Below are positions 34,700 through 45,429 of a stretch of DNA of 64,000 nt, piece by piece (within the stretch, counting starts at the first letter, position 1; each line of letters starts with the position of its first letter). This DNA is from Stomoxys calcitrans (Eukaryota; Arthropoda; Insecta; Diptera; Muscidae), in the NCBI RefSeq assembly GCF_963082655.1, contig NC_081552.1, forward strand, positions 194,942,598 through 195,006,597, in the 5' to 3' direction. Both the position numbers and the translations under genes were made by a program. The notes beneath the pieces were generated by a model. It had not been told where the DNA came from. It saw only the letters and a program-made list of their open reading frames with translations, and ran no database searches.

Positions 34700-36245
34700 T
34701 TTTACCTGTTAGAGTGAAGCTTATTTTTATTGCTCTTTCTAAATTAATTTATTTCTTTTTCAAATCGAGAAGAAAATTTTAATTGCAATGACTGGAATTT
34801 GAACAGTCTGTGATCCGCTTACCTTTCTTCATTACAGAAGGCTAAGTAAGCATACATTCACTTGTGTGGGGTTTTTTGAGTTAGCGTCCCAAACAGCAAA
34901 AACAAATCTATTTTTAAATTTGTAACAATAACAGTTGATTAGGAGAAACTAATTAGCGAAACATAAATGATAGAAGTCAGATAGTAATGTATTTGGTTGT
35001 TTTAAGTCATGAAATCTCTACAAACTATCATACAAAAGGACCTAAAAAGTGACTATTCTGGGAGGGAGTGAGAAGGTCAATTCCAAATGTTTGGAGGGAT
35101 GCGGATAAATGAAAATCCATATGTATGAAGAAGAAACGTCAAAATTACTTTAAAGGCCAAAACAGTGCGTTAAGCTTTGTGTTTGAGTGTAGTGTTGCAA
35201 AAATGCAACTCTGCACACCAATCCCACAAAAGCAACACGGAAAAGTAAAAAAATGGCCGACTTTAAGGCTTGAAAGCGAGCATAAATCTGTGCTGCCACA
35301 TGTGAAGTAGTGTTTTTAGTCGTCAAAGTTAAAAATTGTTTTAATTTTGCAAGTTGATTTTTTGACATTTGTTTGCAGAGTTGCATTTTTCAACGCGACG
35401 CTTCTCATTCTGATCAGGCATTAAAACTGGCCGCAAAAAACGTTTCTTCATCATAGGGTTGTATTTTATTCGGCTTTACAAGTGAACTGCTGTCAAACTT
35501 TAAATAAAAAAAATTGTAAAGAAATGTGTGAAATATTAAAATGTTTGTTTATGCTAATGACTTAGAAGTGGCAATTAGGCACTAGTGTAATATGTTGGCA
35601 CAAAAATTTTGCTGTATATATGTTTAATTAAATTAAGGTATTTTGTTGAAGTTTTTCAAAGCTACAAACAGAGTACCCTGCTGCACTTTAGGGTAATTTT
35701 GTTATAAAAACCCAAATATAAAATAAACGGATGTTAAACCGTATTATAATAGTTCAAAGAAGTTACACGGTTAAATCGCCCATTTAATACATACCACTTT
35801 TGGGAAACACACCCCAAATTTTTTTAATATGCTGTCTTGTTGTGTGTAGGGCTCATAAAAGTTGAACGACACTACACATCTCTCAATTGTGTGGCATACC
35901 TGCACACAACTGTTGTACTGTGTTTCCTCTTCCCCTTACGGAAAAGGAAATCTTGGTGTTGAAATATATTTGTGATTTAAACAAGTATGTATTCTAAGGA
36001 AGAGTATCACAATACTCATAAGTCAATGTATAGGAAGAAGAAATATTAATTTTTATTCAAATTTAAAACGGAAGTAAACGCAATCTCACACACACACCAT
36101 TAAACATATTACATTTTCAGGTTAGAATTGTTCGTTTTTCGAGCTAAAATGCTCTAGAACAATTTCATTCCAACGCTTACAACATACATTGCCACATTGA
36201 AAAGTGCAACAGTGTAACTACGTCTAACAACCATGGGCCGTACGC
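34700..36245. other. Unassigned AT-rich DNA
   Basis: No supported gene. Short frames at 35125-35386 overlap on both strands and have no recognisable domain. No repeat family seen. Confidence 0.3.
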
Positions 36246-36249
36246 ATAT

Positions 36250-36905
36250 AAAGACATAAAGACTTTCTCCATTTTCTTTATTCGCTCGGTTGTACAAGTT
36301 GTTTTGGGAGTTAAAACCATTCATTTCGTCTTATTTCCATTTACTGCCAGACTCATTTTCACTTGTTCTCTTCAAATTCTTTCAAAGGCTGCAGTTACTA
36401 TTGGGTTGCCCAAAAAGTAATTGCGGATTTTTTAAAAGAAAGTACAATAAATTCATTTTTAATAAAACTTAGAATGAACTTTAATCAAATGTACTTTTTT
36501 TACACTTTTTTTCTAAAGCAAGATAAAAGTAACAGCTGAAAACTGACAGAAGAAAGAATGCAATTACAGAGTCACAAGCTGTGAAAAAATTTGTCAACGC
36601 CGACTATATGAAAAATCCGCAATTACTTTTTGGGCAACCCAATACTTCCGGCATCCGGACCTATGATGTTGATGTCGTCGGCATGGCTAGTAGCATGTGT
36701 TGTCTCTTGTTTAGTGTGCCATATCTATTAACATCTGCATCTCGTATCGTATCTACTCCAGCAGGATATTAAAGAGATCACACGATAGGCCGTCTCCTTG
36801 TCTGAAACCTCGTTTGGTATTAAATGTTTCGGAGAGATTCTTTCCTATTCTTACAAGCAGCGCGTTTCAGCAAGTGTCATTCTAAAGTATTATTAGTTTT
36901 ACAAC
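36250..36905 (-). mobile_element. RTE-like LINE fragment split by a MITE
   Basis: 36255-36400 and 36643-36890 match contiguous parts of the minus RTE copy around 18470-18170 (its GTTGATGTCGTCGGCATGGC block corresponds to the YADD region and its AAACCTCGTTTGGTATTAAA block to the RQGD region). The MITE at 36401-36642 inserted between them. Confidence 0.75.
36401..36642. mobile_element. Mariner-type MITE, copy 1
   Basis: 242 bp with inverted ends TTGGGTTGCCCAAAAAGTAA (extending on to GCGGATTTTT) and flanking TA dinucleotides, the target duplication of Tc1/mariner elements. It shares nearly all of its sequence with the copy at 43814-44049. Non-coding; presumably mobilised by a transposase located elsewhere. 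Confidence 0.85.
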
Positions 36906-37545
36906 CAGTGTAAACGTAGCTTAAACTCAATTGCTAGAAAGCCCATAAAAAACAGCCGATATTACATTACATCATTACTTGTATAGTGTGGCAACCTTGA
37001 TTATAGTCGTGCAACTTCGTTTGCTCCATCGCGTATTTAAAAGTTTGATCGTGGAGAAGGACATTTGTGGAGCAGCCATTTCGGTGTAATACAAAAATAA
37101 AAGAAAGAAGAAAATATTGATAGGCACAATTATATTATTCAGAAATCTGTTTGAAAAGCATGCTGTCGCTATTGATAATGTGTAAAGATAAAGGCGTTCT
37201 CAACAAGTGTGGTTTAATGTTTCGTATTTCAAGTATAAATTTTATTTTTGCTTTTATTTTTTTTTGTTTTTCTAGAAAATTTATTTTTGTTTAGCTGGCG
37301 GTAAATACAAGAATTATTTACAAAAGTGACAAACCCATCAATAAAAACGCAGTTTATTAAAGTGCCTATGGGAGTAAATTTCATATCACCATTCAAGTGT
37401 CAAAAAAAAAAAAACAACCGAACAGAACATGAAAAAGAATCGAATTATTGTATAATTCGTTAGAAATATGGGATTATATATATTGTATGGTAAGTGGAAA
37501 ATCTATTTATTACAGCAATACATATGTGTTGGCGGAGTCCACTTC
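36906..37545. other. AT-rich spacer
   Basis: No gene or known repeat seen. Confidence 0.3.
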
Positions 37546-37547
37546 GT

Positions 37548-37941
37548 TGTGTTGTAATCACATTTGCATGTGTAGGTGGCGATCTTCGTTATACTCCTGA
37601 ACATAAATAAGCAAGCTCGTTCCGGTACAAAGGTCCGTTAACCGCGGGAACAGGGTAATTTAAAGGCGCCAATTGCCTTGCCTTATCATATCGAGCATCA
37701 TAGGCACTCAGTATTTGTGCAAGAGCCGGTGCCACCCGACCTCTCACTGAGACTCTCCGCTCGATACCGCTGTTCGTCCGCGACTGTCGTTGCAGCTACT
37801 CCGTGTGGAGCATTCCACTATATGCAACTTGTGAATGCGCCCAGTAGTTCGCAGCTAAGATTCTCGTAACAGCAATGAACACCACACAGATCCTACCTCA
37901 ATGTTCCAGCCTGTGTGGTACTCACCGCTATCCCATCGTCG
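37548..37941 (-). repeat. 390-bp repeat, copy D
   Basis: Reverse orientation of the family: it starts TGTTGTAATCACATTTGCATG and ends ACTCACCGCTATCCCATCG. On the plus strand it carries GTAATTTAAAGGCGCC, a TATA-like run. It forms one end of the inverted composite with copy E. Confidence 0.75.
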
Positions 37942-38049
37942 CAAAGTTTGCATCTCTTTAACATAAAAAGCGACAGACTCTGGGGATGAGGAAGCTCGGT
38001 TTTTTTCGGACAAGTATATCGGACACAGCATGCATTTCGATTTGTGTTA

Positions 38050-38416
38050 CGATATCTGGGCGTGACGATTTTTATGAGTCGAAACTTTTAATTGCCCACA
38101 GGATTGTTGACTCGGAAACAATTTCCTCGACGATAACTGACGAATGCATATTAGTGACAAACTCTCCCTGTAGCACGGACCCCTTTGGATTGTTTCCTGA
38201 GAAATATGTATTCAAAAATACTTCTAGTGAACGGCCCATATCATAATAGGTGTGAAGACTGGAATCATTCATAGCGTAGAGGCCTTGATATATTTTCCAG
38301 CTGCAGAAGTCTAGAGCTTTTTTCAACTCAGCCATACATATGGCTCAGCCTTGTGGTGCCCTTGAGTCTTACGTCCTATTGATAACTCTTTCATTAACTT
38401 CCGAACTTCCTCATAT
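38050..38416 (-). pseudogene. LINE linker/RT N-terminal fragment between 390-bp repeats
   Basis: The minus frame at 38335-38072 is open for 87 residues: FCSWKIYQGLYA, MGRSLEVFLNTYFSG, VSESTILWAIKSFDS. This is the segment just before the RT core of Jockey/LOA-like LINEs. It is homologous to 31195-31560 and is not a host gene. Confidence 0.55.
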
Positions 38417-38808
38417 TTGTTGTAGGCACATTTTCATGTGGAAGTGGGATCCTCGTCAAACTGCAGTAGGTTAGCAAGCTCGTTCCGGTCCAGAGGACCG
38501 ATCGCCACTGGAACAGGGTGGCCGTTGGTTATTTAAAGGCGCCAATAACTCGCCTTGTCAAATCGAGCATCATAGGCACTTAGTATTTGTGTAAGAGCCG
38601 CTACCGCCCGACCTCTCACTGAGACTCTCCGTTCGATATCGCTAAGTGTCCCCGACTGTCGTTGCAGCTACTCCGTATGGAACATTCCACTATCTCTAAC
38701 CTGTGGACGCACCCGGTAGATCGCAGCTTAGCTTCTCGCAATGAACACCACACAGATCGGACCTCTAATGTTCCAGCCTGTGTGGTGCCAACAGCTATCC
38801 CATGCCGG
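38417..38808 (-). repeat. 390-bp repeat, copy E
   Basis: Reverse orientation: it starts TTGTTGTAGGCACATTTTCA and ends CAACAGCTATCCCATGCCGG. It carries GGTTATTTAAAGGCGCC on the plus strand. Confidence 0.75.
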
Positions 38809-40060
38809 GCCCCATATTTGGTAACATTACATCACTACTCATAATGAGGTTATTTTCCCCGCATAATTAGCTTCTGCAGCAACTCTAGGCTTAAAAGCTG
38901 CATTTCTGTCACATAGGGGGAGCCCGCTAGTAGAGGGATTAATTAATTTTGTTTCACATAGGGGGAGAGTCGGCCAATAGAAGGATTAATTAATTAATTC
39001 TGATTCGTTTTTCATCTATTATATAAAAATGAAATTGTTGCGCTTTGTTTGTTTGTCTGTTCCGTATAGACTCAAAAACGGCTGAACCGATTTTAATGAA
39101 ATTTTCACAGTTAATAGAGTTTGGGCACCCGGTGAAAATAAGGTACTACATTTTTTGATATCCGAAGGGGGCCGGACCCTCCCCCATACCCCAATTTTCA
39201 AAATCGCCAGATCTCGGAGATACGTGCACCGATTTAGGCGTTATACCACGTTATGGTATCCCAAAAACACGAAATTAGAATAAAATTTTTGGGTCCAATA
39301 ACCTGAGGGGACGCCCCATCCCAAAACCCACCCGGGCGAACATATTTATCGATTGGGACAATATGGGTATCAAATGAAAGCTATTTAAAAGTAGAGTACG
39401 AATTTGATGTACATATTTAGCCCAAAATCGTTCGGGGGGTCCCCCCACCCCAAAAAATCCCCCAACACGACTCTTTCACCGTTTTGGGCAATATGGGTTC
39501 AAATGAAAGGTTTTTAAAAGTATAGTACAAATCTGACATAAAAATTTATTCCTTTGTGTCTGAGAGGCCTCCCCACAATTTTTACCCTCAAACTGGGATA
39601 GAATCTTTAAAAATGTGGTATCCCTAGTTTTAGCTTTGAAATATAATTTGAATGTAGATAACCAAAACGACAACAAAATAATAATTAGTACGAGACCTGT
39701 TGCCCTGAATATCTTGATAGCCACCTTCAAAATGCTTGACATTATGGGGCCAAATAAAATCGTGCTCTAGCACAATGCTGATATTATTTCAGTGTCCGCC
39801 CTAAACTCCCTTCAAACCATGCCCATGTTTGTCTACTATGGCAATAAGAGGCATAAATGATAGGTATTTGATAGTATAAAACGAATTTGATATCCAATTT
39901 TGAGGCCAAGTGTTTGGTGATCGTCTCACCCCATAAACACACTCCCCCTAAACCAATGGCAATTGGGGTTAAAAAAAGATTTTTTTCAGAGTAGAGCACA
40001 ATTGTGATATTTTTTAAGGGCTCAGTGCGTAGGTGGCTGCCCCACCCTACATACCCCTCA

Positions 40061-43000
40061 CAATCCCATGGCAGCCGGTTGTACGTACCGTATTGACCCG
40101 ATGGAATCTTCATCGGCAAGGGCTGCCGCCTCAGTGTACGTGTTCGTCTTTTTTCGTCATGGGAGAGGCACATCCCGGAGTGCCTTCTCCGTATGCTTTT
40201 GGTCCGTGCCGGGATTGAAAAGAACCCCGGACCCTGGTTCTGTTCCGTTTGCCAGAACCGCCTTCATCATCGGTCAGTGTCGGTGAGGTGTAACAGGTGC
40301 TTGGAGTGGGTACATTTCCGTTCTTGCTCTGGCCTAACTTCGCTACGGGAGTATAGTCATACTGGCTATGTCGCTAGGTGCTGTGCGAACATAGCCAGCA
40401 GTGGGTCACAAGCGTCGCCGTCGTCGCCTTCGGCGTCCTCGTCGTCGGACTATGTGACCCCCCCGACCTCTCCCGTACGGCAATTTATGCAAAGACAGCA
40501 CCCTAGCCCTACTATTGCTAGGCCAGTGTCGGGAAATGTATCGTTCCTGCAGTTAAACTGCAATGGACTGCGAGGCAAGATTGATGAGATTGTAGATTTT
40601 ATGAGTCGGAAGAACATATCGGTCGCAGCGATCCAGCAGACAAAGCTGACTAACACCTGCAGCTTGCACAGTTGTCACGGCTACAATGTGCTACGTAAGG
40701 ATCGCTCAAGGAATGGAGGTGGGGGATTGGCCTTCGTTATACACCATTCCGTGCAGTATAGACCTATCTCGCCTGCGCTTGACGCTAGTGACCCATACAT
40801 GGAATGTATGGGGGTAGCAGTCAGGTCTGGTACTGCCGAGATAGAGATATACAACGTGTATATACCGCCGGTTGGCAGCTGTGTCCCGATTAATGGCCAG
40901 GCCTACAGCCCCGACATAAGTGGGTTGCTATCTGGCCATAGTCGTCTGGTTCTGGGGGATTTCAATGCACATCACTCGTCATGGCATTCTCCCCTAGGCA
41001 ACGACCAGCGTGGCATAGCTTTGGCAGAGCAGATAGATAGCTCCACGTTTTGCACGGTGAATGAGGATGCCCCCACTAGGATTACGAGGAGGTGCAGCAG
41101 CTCGCCAGACATCTCAATCGCATCCCCTGATCTCCTGAGTGACGTATCCTGGCAAGCCGTCATCTCTTTGGGGTCAGACCACCTCCCCATAATCCTCACC
41201 ATCGACCGACCACCCGACTTCATAACCTCTGAGCGCCGAACGTTCATCAACTACAAGAAGGCCAATTGGACTGGCTTCAGGGAGTATACCAATCGCCGCT
41301 TCAATGAACTGCCACCCCCCTCTGATGTGCTTGTGGCCGAGAGGAAATTCCGAGACATCATCAACGCAGCAGCCGCTCGCTTTATACCAGCCGGTCGAAT
41401 ACCGCAAGTGCGACCCAATTTCCCGGCGCAAGCAGTGGTACTCGCAGACGAGCGTGATGGGATTCGTGCTATGGACCCCGCTAACCCCAGAATCAGCGAG
41501 CTGAATCTGGAAATAAACAGGGTAGTCAACGAACATAAGCGGAATTTGTGGCTGGAACACTTGGAGCAATGTAACTTAGGCACCGGTGCAGGCAAATTGT
41601 GGGCCACTGTTAAGTCTCTCTCGAACCCCGGTAGACGGGACGACAGGACCTCAGTCACTTTTGGCGAGTTAACCGTGACTGATCCGAAGAGATGCGCCAG
41701 GTTGTTCAACCGTCAATTCATCGTGCATCCCGAGAGAGACAGGGCAAGGAGGAGAGCCATTCGCCGTATTCGTGGTCTCCGAGCCGATGAACAGCCATCA
41801 CAATTTACCGTGGGCGAAGTTACGAATGTCATCCGTGGCGCCAAATCTTCCAAGGCGTTGGGCCCCGACGGAATCTCTACACTGATGCTGAAGAATCTGG
41901 ATTTACCTGGAGTTGAGTACCTTACCACTGTCCTTAACCTGTCTTTGAACACTCTTATAGTTCCCGATGTCTGGAAAATGGGCAGAGTGATCCCGCTACT
42001 GAAGCCTGGTAAAGACCCGAGTTTGGGGGAGTCGTACAGACCGATCTCCCTTCTCTCACCAGTGGCTAAGACGCTTGAGACATTACTCCTCCCGAGCCTC
42101 GTAGGAGAATTTCCATTCGCCGAGCATCAACACGGATTTCGGAGACTGCACAGCACGACAACAGCTTTGCATGCCATCACCACACACATTTGCCGTGGCT
42201 TCAATCAACCCAGGCCATGTGATAGGACGGTCTTCGTGGCATTGGACCTATCGAAGGCATTCGACACGGTCAGCCATGCCAAATTATTTGAGGACATCGC
42301 CAACACGTCCCTCCAGCCAGGCCTTAAACGTTGGGTCGCGAATTATCTGTGTGGCCGCCAGTCATTTGTGGAATTTAGGGATAAGAAGTCAAAACACCGT
42401 AGAGTGAAACAGGGAGTTCCCCAAGGCGGGGTGATATCTCCGACTCTGTTTAACCTCTACCTATCCTCCATCCCACCTCCTCCAGACGGCATAGAGATCG
42501 TATCATATGCGGACGACTGTACGATCTTGGCATCAGGCCCCCCACCCATTGATGACATCTGCGATAGGTTGAACGTCTACCTCAACGAGCTTGCCTCATA
42601 TTTCGCTGCAAGAAATCTGAAGATATCCGCCACCAAATCTTCAGCCACACTGTTCACTACAAATACGCGTTAGGTGAATTCTGAGCTGACTGTGATGGTC
42701 GATGGAGAATTGATTCCGACCATCAAGTGTCCCAAAATACTTGGCGTCACATTTGACAGCTCCTACACTTTCTCCCCACATGCCACAGCAATCTGCAATA
42801 AAGTCAAAAGTAGAAACAAGGTCCTCAAGTCACTCGCTGGCAGCACTTGGGGTGCAGACAAAGAAACCTTGTTGACCACGTATAAAGCAATTGGCCGGTC
42901 TGTGGTAAGTTATGCAGCGCCAGTGTGGTCACGTCAGCTTTGTGACACGCAGTGGAATAATATTCAGATCTGTCAGAATGCCGCCCTCCGAACTGCGACG

Positions 43001-43637
43001 GGCTGCCTCCTTAGTTCTCATGTGGACCACCTCCACCAGGAGACAAAGATCCTACCAGTGCGAAGACATAACTACATGCTGTCTAAGCAATACCTTCTGG
43101 GCTGTTATCGCAGAAATCATCCAAATCATCATCTTGTGGATAGATACCCACCGCCCAGAAGCCTTAAGGTAGATCTACATGATCTAGAGCGTGAGGTCCA
43201 GCGCTACAAGAGAGAACCTCTAGATCAAGCGGCATATCAAGCGGGTCTGAACAACATTCATGCAGACACGGTAGCAGACGCGTTAACTGGCTACCGGGTG
43301 AATGTAGTCCTTGGAGAACGACCGCCACCCATTGCACCCGAAGAAATCGACCTCCCCCGGCAAACCAGAGTGATTCTGGCTCAATTACGTTCCGGCAGAT
43401 GCAGCCGCCTCAATTCCCACAGAGCTAGGATTGATGCCGACGTGCAAGATGTATGTCCCGACTGTAACCAGGGACCGCACGATACACGTCACCTGTTTAA
43501 CTGCCCAGCCAGACCCACTCGACTCAGACCCAGATCCCTGTGGACGCACCCCATCTTAGTTGCGGAGTTCCTGGGTCTTGACACTCAACAGAATCAAGCA
43601 GACGAAAGATAGTACTCAATAAACTGCTACAACAACA
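40061..43637 (+). mobile_element. Full-length 2A-LINE (APE-type non-LTR retrotransposon)
   Basis: 3577 bp bounded by the 12-bp target duplication ACATACCCCTCA (40049-40060 and 43638-43649). It begins CAATCCCATGGCAGCCGG, has a ~130-nt 5' UTR with a strongly self-complementary first 75 nt, one long reading frame, and a 25-nt 3' UTR containing AATAAA (43618-43623) and a CAACAACA tail. Related copies: 10320-13973 (minus), 2589-2814 (minus), 46535-46811 (minus), 46812-48055 and 63207-63799. The clean duplication and the nearly open frame indicate recent insertion. Confidence 0.93.
40193..43612 (+). pseudogene. 2A/PHD/endonuclease/reverse transcriptase polyprotein with one nonsense codon
   Basis: 1139 codons from ATG 40193, interrupted once by TAG at 42671-42673, where other copies have GAG. 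N-terminus: AGIEKNPGP (2A-like; the usual Asp before Ile is Gly) at residues 6-14. PHD-like finger at about 17-64 (C17, C20, C33, C36, H41, C45, C63). A Ser-rich linker follows. APE endonuclease at about 115-335 (LNCNGL, LGDFNAH, SDH at 328-330). RT with LGPDGISTLML, GFRRLHSTT, LDLSKAFDTV, GVPQGGVISP and YADD at 772-775. C-terminal finger CPDCNQGPHDTRHLFNC. No RNase H seen. The catalytic Glu of the endonuclease QETK motif is Gln here (codon CAG at 40637, residue 149), whereas intronic copy sequence has GAG. The 2A would release a 13-residue leader. Clade (Ingi/Jockey/I-like) undecided. Confidence 0.9.
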
Positions 43638-43813
43638 ACATACCCCTCAAACTGGCATAGGGTTTGGCAACTCTTATCCACCACCAAAATCAAGAATATG
43701 AAGTAGATCTAACATCCAAACTTTAATGGGAGCATCCTCCTTTTGCCCTATTTCAAAAATGTCAGATCTCGGAGATTAGTGGGGCGATTTAAGCGAAATT
43801 TGGTTAGTTTATA

Positions 43814-44049
43814 TTGGGTTGCCCAAAAAGTAATTGCGGATTTTTTAAAAGAAAGTAAATGCATTTTTAATAAAACTTAGAATGAACTTTAATCAAATAT
43901 ACTTTTTTAAACTTTTTTTCTAAAGCAAGCTAAAAGTTACAGCTGATAACTGACAGAAGAAAGAATGCAATTACAGAGTCACAAGCTGTGAAAAAATTTG
44001 TCAACGCCGACTATATGAAAAATCCGCAATTACATTTTGGGCAACCCAA
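43814..44049. mobile_element. Mariner-type MITE, copy 2
   Basis: 236 bp with inverted ends TTGGGTTGCCCAAAAAGTAA and TA on both sides (43812-43813, 44050-44051). Sequence close to copy 1 at 36401. Inserted in the Helitron-like host. Confidence 0.85.
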
Positions 44050-44715
44050 TAATAACTCATAACAGAAATATGGTATCCTTATGTAGGGTGGAATATCTAC
44101 GGGGGCGCGCCACCTATCAAAACCCTCCAAATGGAATATGTGGCTCAAATGAAAGGTATTTGAGACTAAATCACTAATCTGATATATGGGCGTTCACTTC
44201 ACCCCCAAAACACCCCCACACCGGATATATTTACCGACCACAGCAATATAAGGCTCAAATGAAAGGTATTTGGGAGTAGAGCACGAAAATGATATCCACA
44301 TTGGGGCGAAATATCTGAATGGTCGTACCAGCAGCCCAAAACAACTTATTTCCTGCCAGTGTCAGTATAGAGCTCAAACAAAATAAAATAGTGAAAGAAT
44401 GTGCAGCGGAGCGGGCCCCGTCCAGCTTGGTGATCATATAAATCATTGCAAAATGGCATATTAAAAAAAAACGTATTCTCACCTTAATATTCTTTGGTGG
44501 CTGATTCAGTTTATTTAATGTTTGTGAAAACAACATTTGTACGCGTTTATTTAGTTACGTCAGCATAACAGCAATAAACAGCTGATTCATTTGCCAATGA
44601 TTTTTGAATTATCCATACATTCGTCACTTTTATCCGCACACATATGCAAAGTTCCTTACACAGCTAGTCAATTAACTAAGCAAAAAAAAAAAATTAATCA
44701 ACTTATTTAGAAAAT

Positions 44716-45342
44716 ATGGCGAAAAGACAAAAGCCCAAGTTCATAGATGCAATACTACAACAAGATGAGAAGTTAACCAAAAAAGTGGTGGGCCATTTAC
44801 TCAGTTCCACATCACTCAAATCTTTAAAAACGCACTGCAAAGCTCTGGAAATCTCATGCAATGGAATTGTGTGGTTGGCATGTTGGATAGCCCTCATATG
44901 GCTACTAAATGACAAGGAACGCTATGAATCGCAACTGAACATGATGATCGGCCTTATATTTGATATTGTAGTAATAGCGGTAATGAAAGCTGCATTTAGG
45001 CGACGAAGGCCGACACCCTGTACTGACATGATGACAATTGGCCCCGATAAGTTTAGCTTTCCCTCCGGCCATGCCTCAAGGGCTGTGTTTGTCACCATGT
45101 TCTTTATTTATTTAAGTCCCATATCGGCCATTTGGTGGATGCCTTTGCTGGCATGGTGCACCGCGGTATGTTTATCTCGCATCATTATTCAGCGACACTA
45201 CATCCTAGATGTTTTGGTCGGCGTTGTAGTCGGTTGCCTGGAGGCTGGTGTTATCTGCATTTTGTGGATTGGAAAAGATGCTGCCCAAAGTATTATTAGC
45301 TCAATGTCCAATGATAATTTGCCAGGAGGTGAAGATGAATGA
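44716..45342 (+). CDS. PAP2-family lipid phosphatase, PLPP6-like
   Basis: 208 residues, single exon. All three PAP2 active-site motifs are present: K91-x6-R98-P99 (KAAFRRRRP), P116-S-G-H119 and S154-R155-x5-H161-x3-D165, including both catalytic histidines. Hydrophobic segments at about 48-64, 76-90, 122-140 and 142-154, plus 165-185, give a multi-pass membrane protein with the active site on one face. Size and the short Lys-rich N-terminus fit PLPP6/PPAPDC2, which dephosphorylates presqualene and other polyisoprenoid diphosphates in the ER/nuclear envelope, better than the longer wunen-type phosphatases. The ATG is preceded by an A-rich leader. A possible poly(A) signal AATAAA lies at about 45496. 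Flanked on both sides by transposons but itself intact. Confidence 0.85.
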   Translation: MAKRQKPKFIDAILQQDEKLTKKVVGHLLSSTSLKSLKTHCKALEISCNGIVWLACWIALIWLLNDKERYESQLNMMIGLIFDIVVIAVMKAAFRRRRPTPCTDMMTIGPDKFSFPSGHASRAVFVTMFFIYLSPISAIWWMPLLAWCTAVCLSRIIIQRHYILDVLVGVVVGCLEAGVICILWIGKDAAQSIISSMSNDNLPGGEDE

Positions 45343-45429
45343 GAGATTACAGCGAAGCGATATTCTTTTGCTTTTTACACATTTGACCTTGTACATAAAA
45401 TCAATTTCTTCTAAAGTAGAGTTTCATAA

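Larger units (their letters stand above)
39015..44445 (+). mobile_element. Helitron-like repeat hosting a LINE and a MITE
   Basis: The left end is A|TCTATTATATAAAAATG (39015), with TTTGTTTGTTTGT and ACGGCTGAACCGATTTT behind it. The body has loose ~130-bp tandem units (CAAATGAAAGGTATTTG, AGTAGAGCACGA) over 39360-40030 and 44100-44330. The probable right end near 44445 is GCAGCGGAGCGGGCCCCG, then TCCAGCTTGG. A 5' TC after A and a GC-rich element just before a CTRR-like end fit a Helitron, but the match at the 3' end is imperfect. No Rep/helicase is present. Interrupted by the LINE (40061-43637) and the MITE (43814-44049). Confidence 0.45.

Noticed and set aside
35125..35386. Opposed open frames of 61 and 78 residues with similar short words on both strands
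   Set aside because: Short, overlapping and without domains; AT-rich chance frames.
40061..40140. A canonical HDV-like ribozyme at the LINE 5' end
   Set aside because: Not accepted as a feature: conserved bases precede the first stem strand, P3 is not adjacent to P1, and the full-length copy lacks a clear P4/P2 partner. Kept only as a testable finding.
42671..42673. Programmed readthrough of TAG in the LINE frame
   Set aside because: Other copies have GAG at this codon and no readthrough context is visible; a simple nonsense mutation is more likely.
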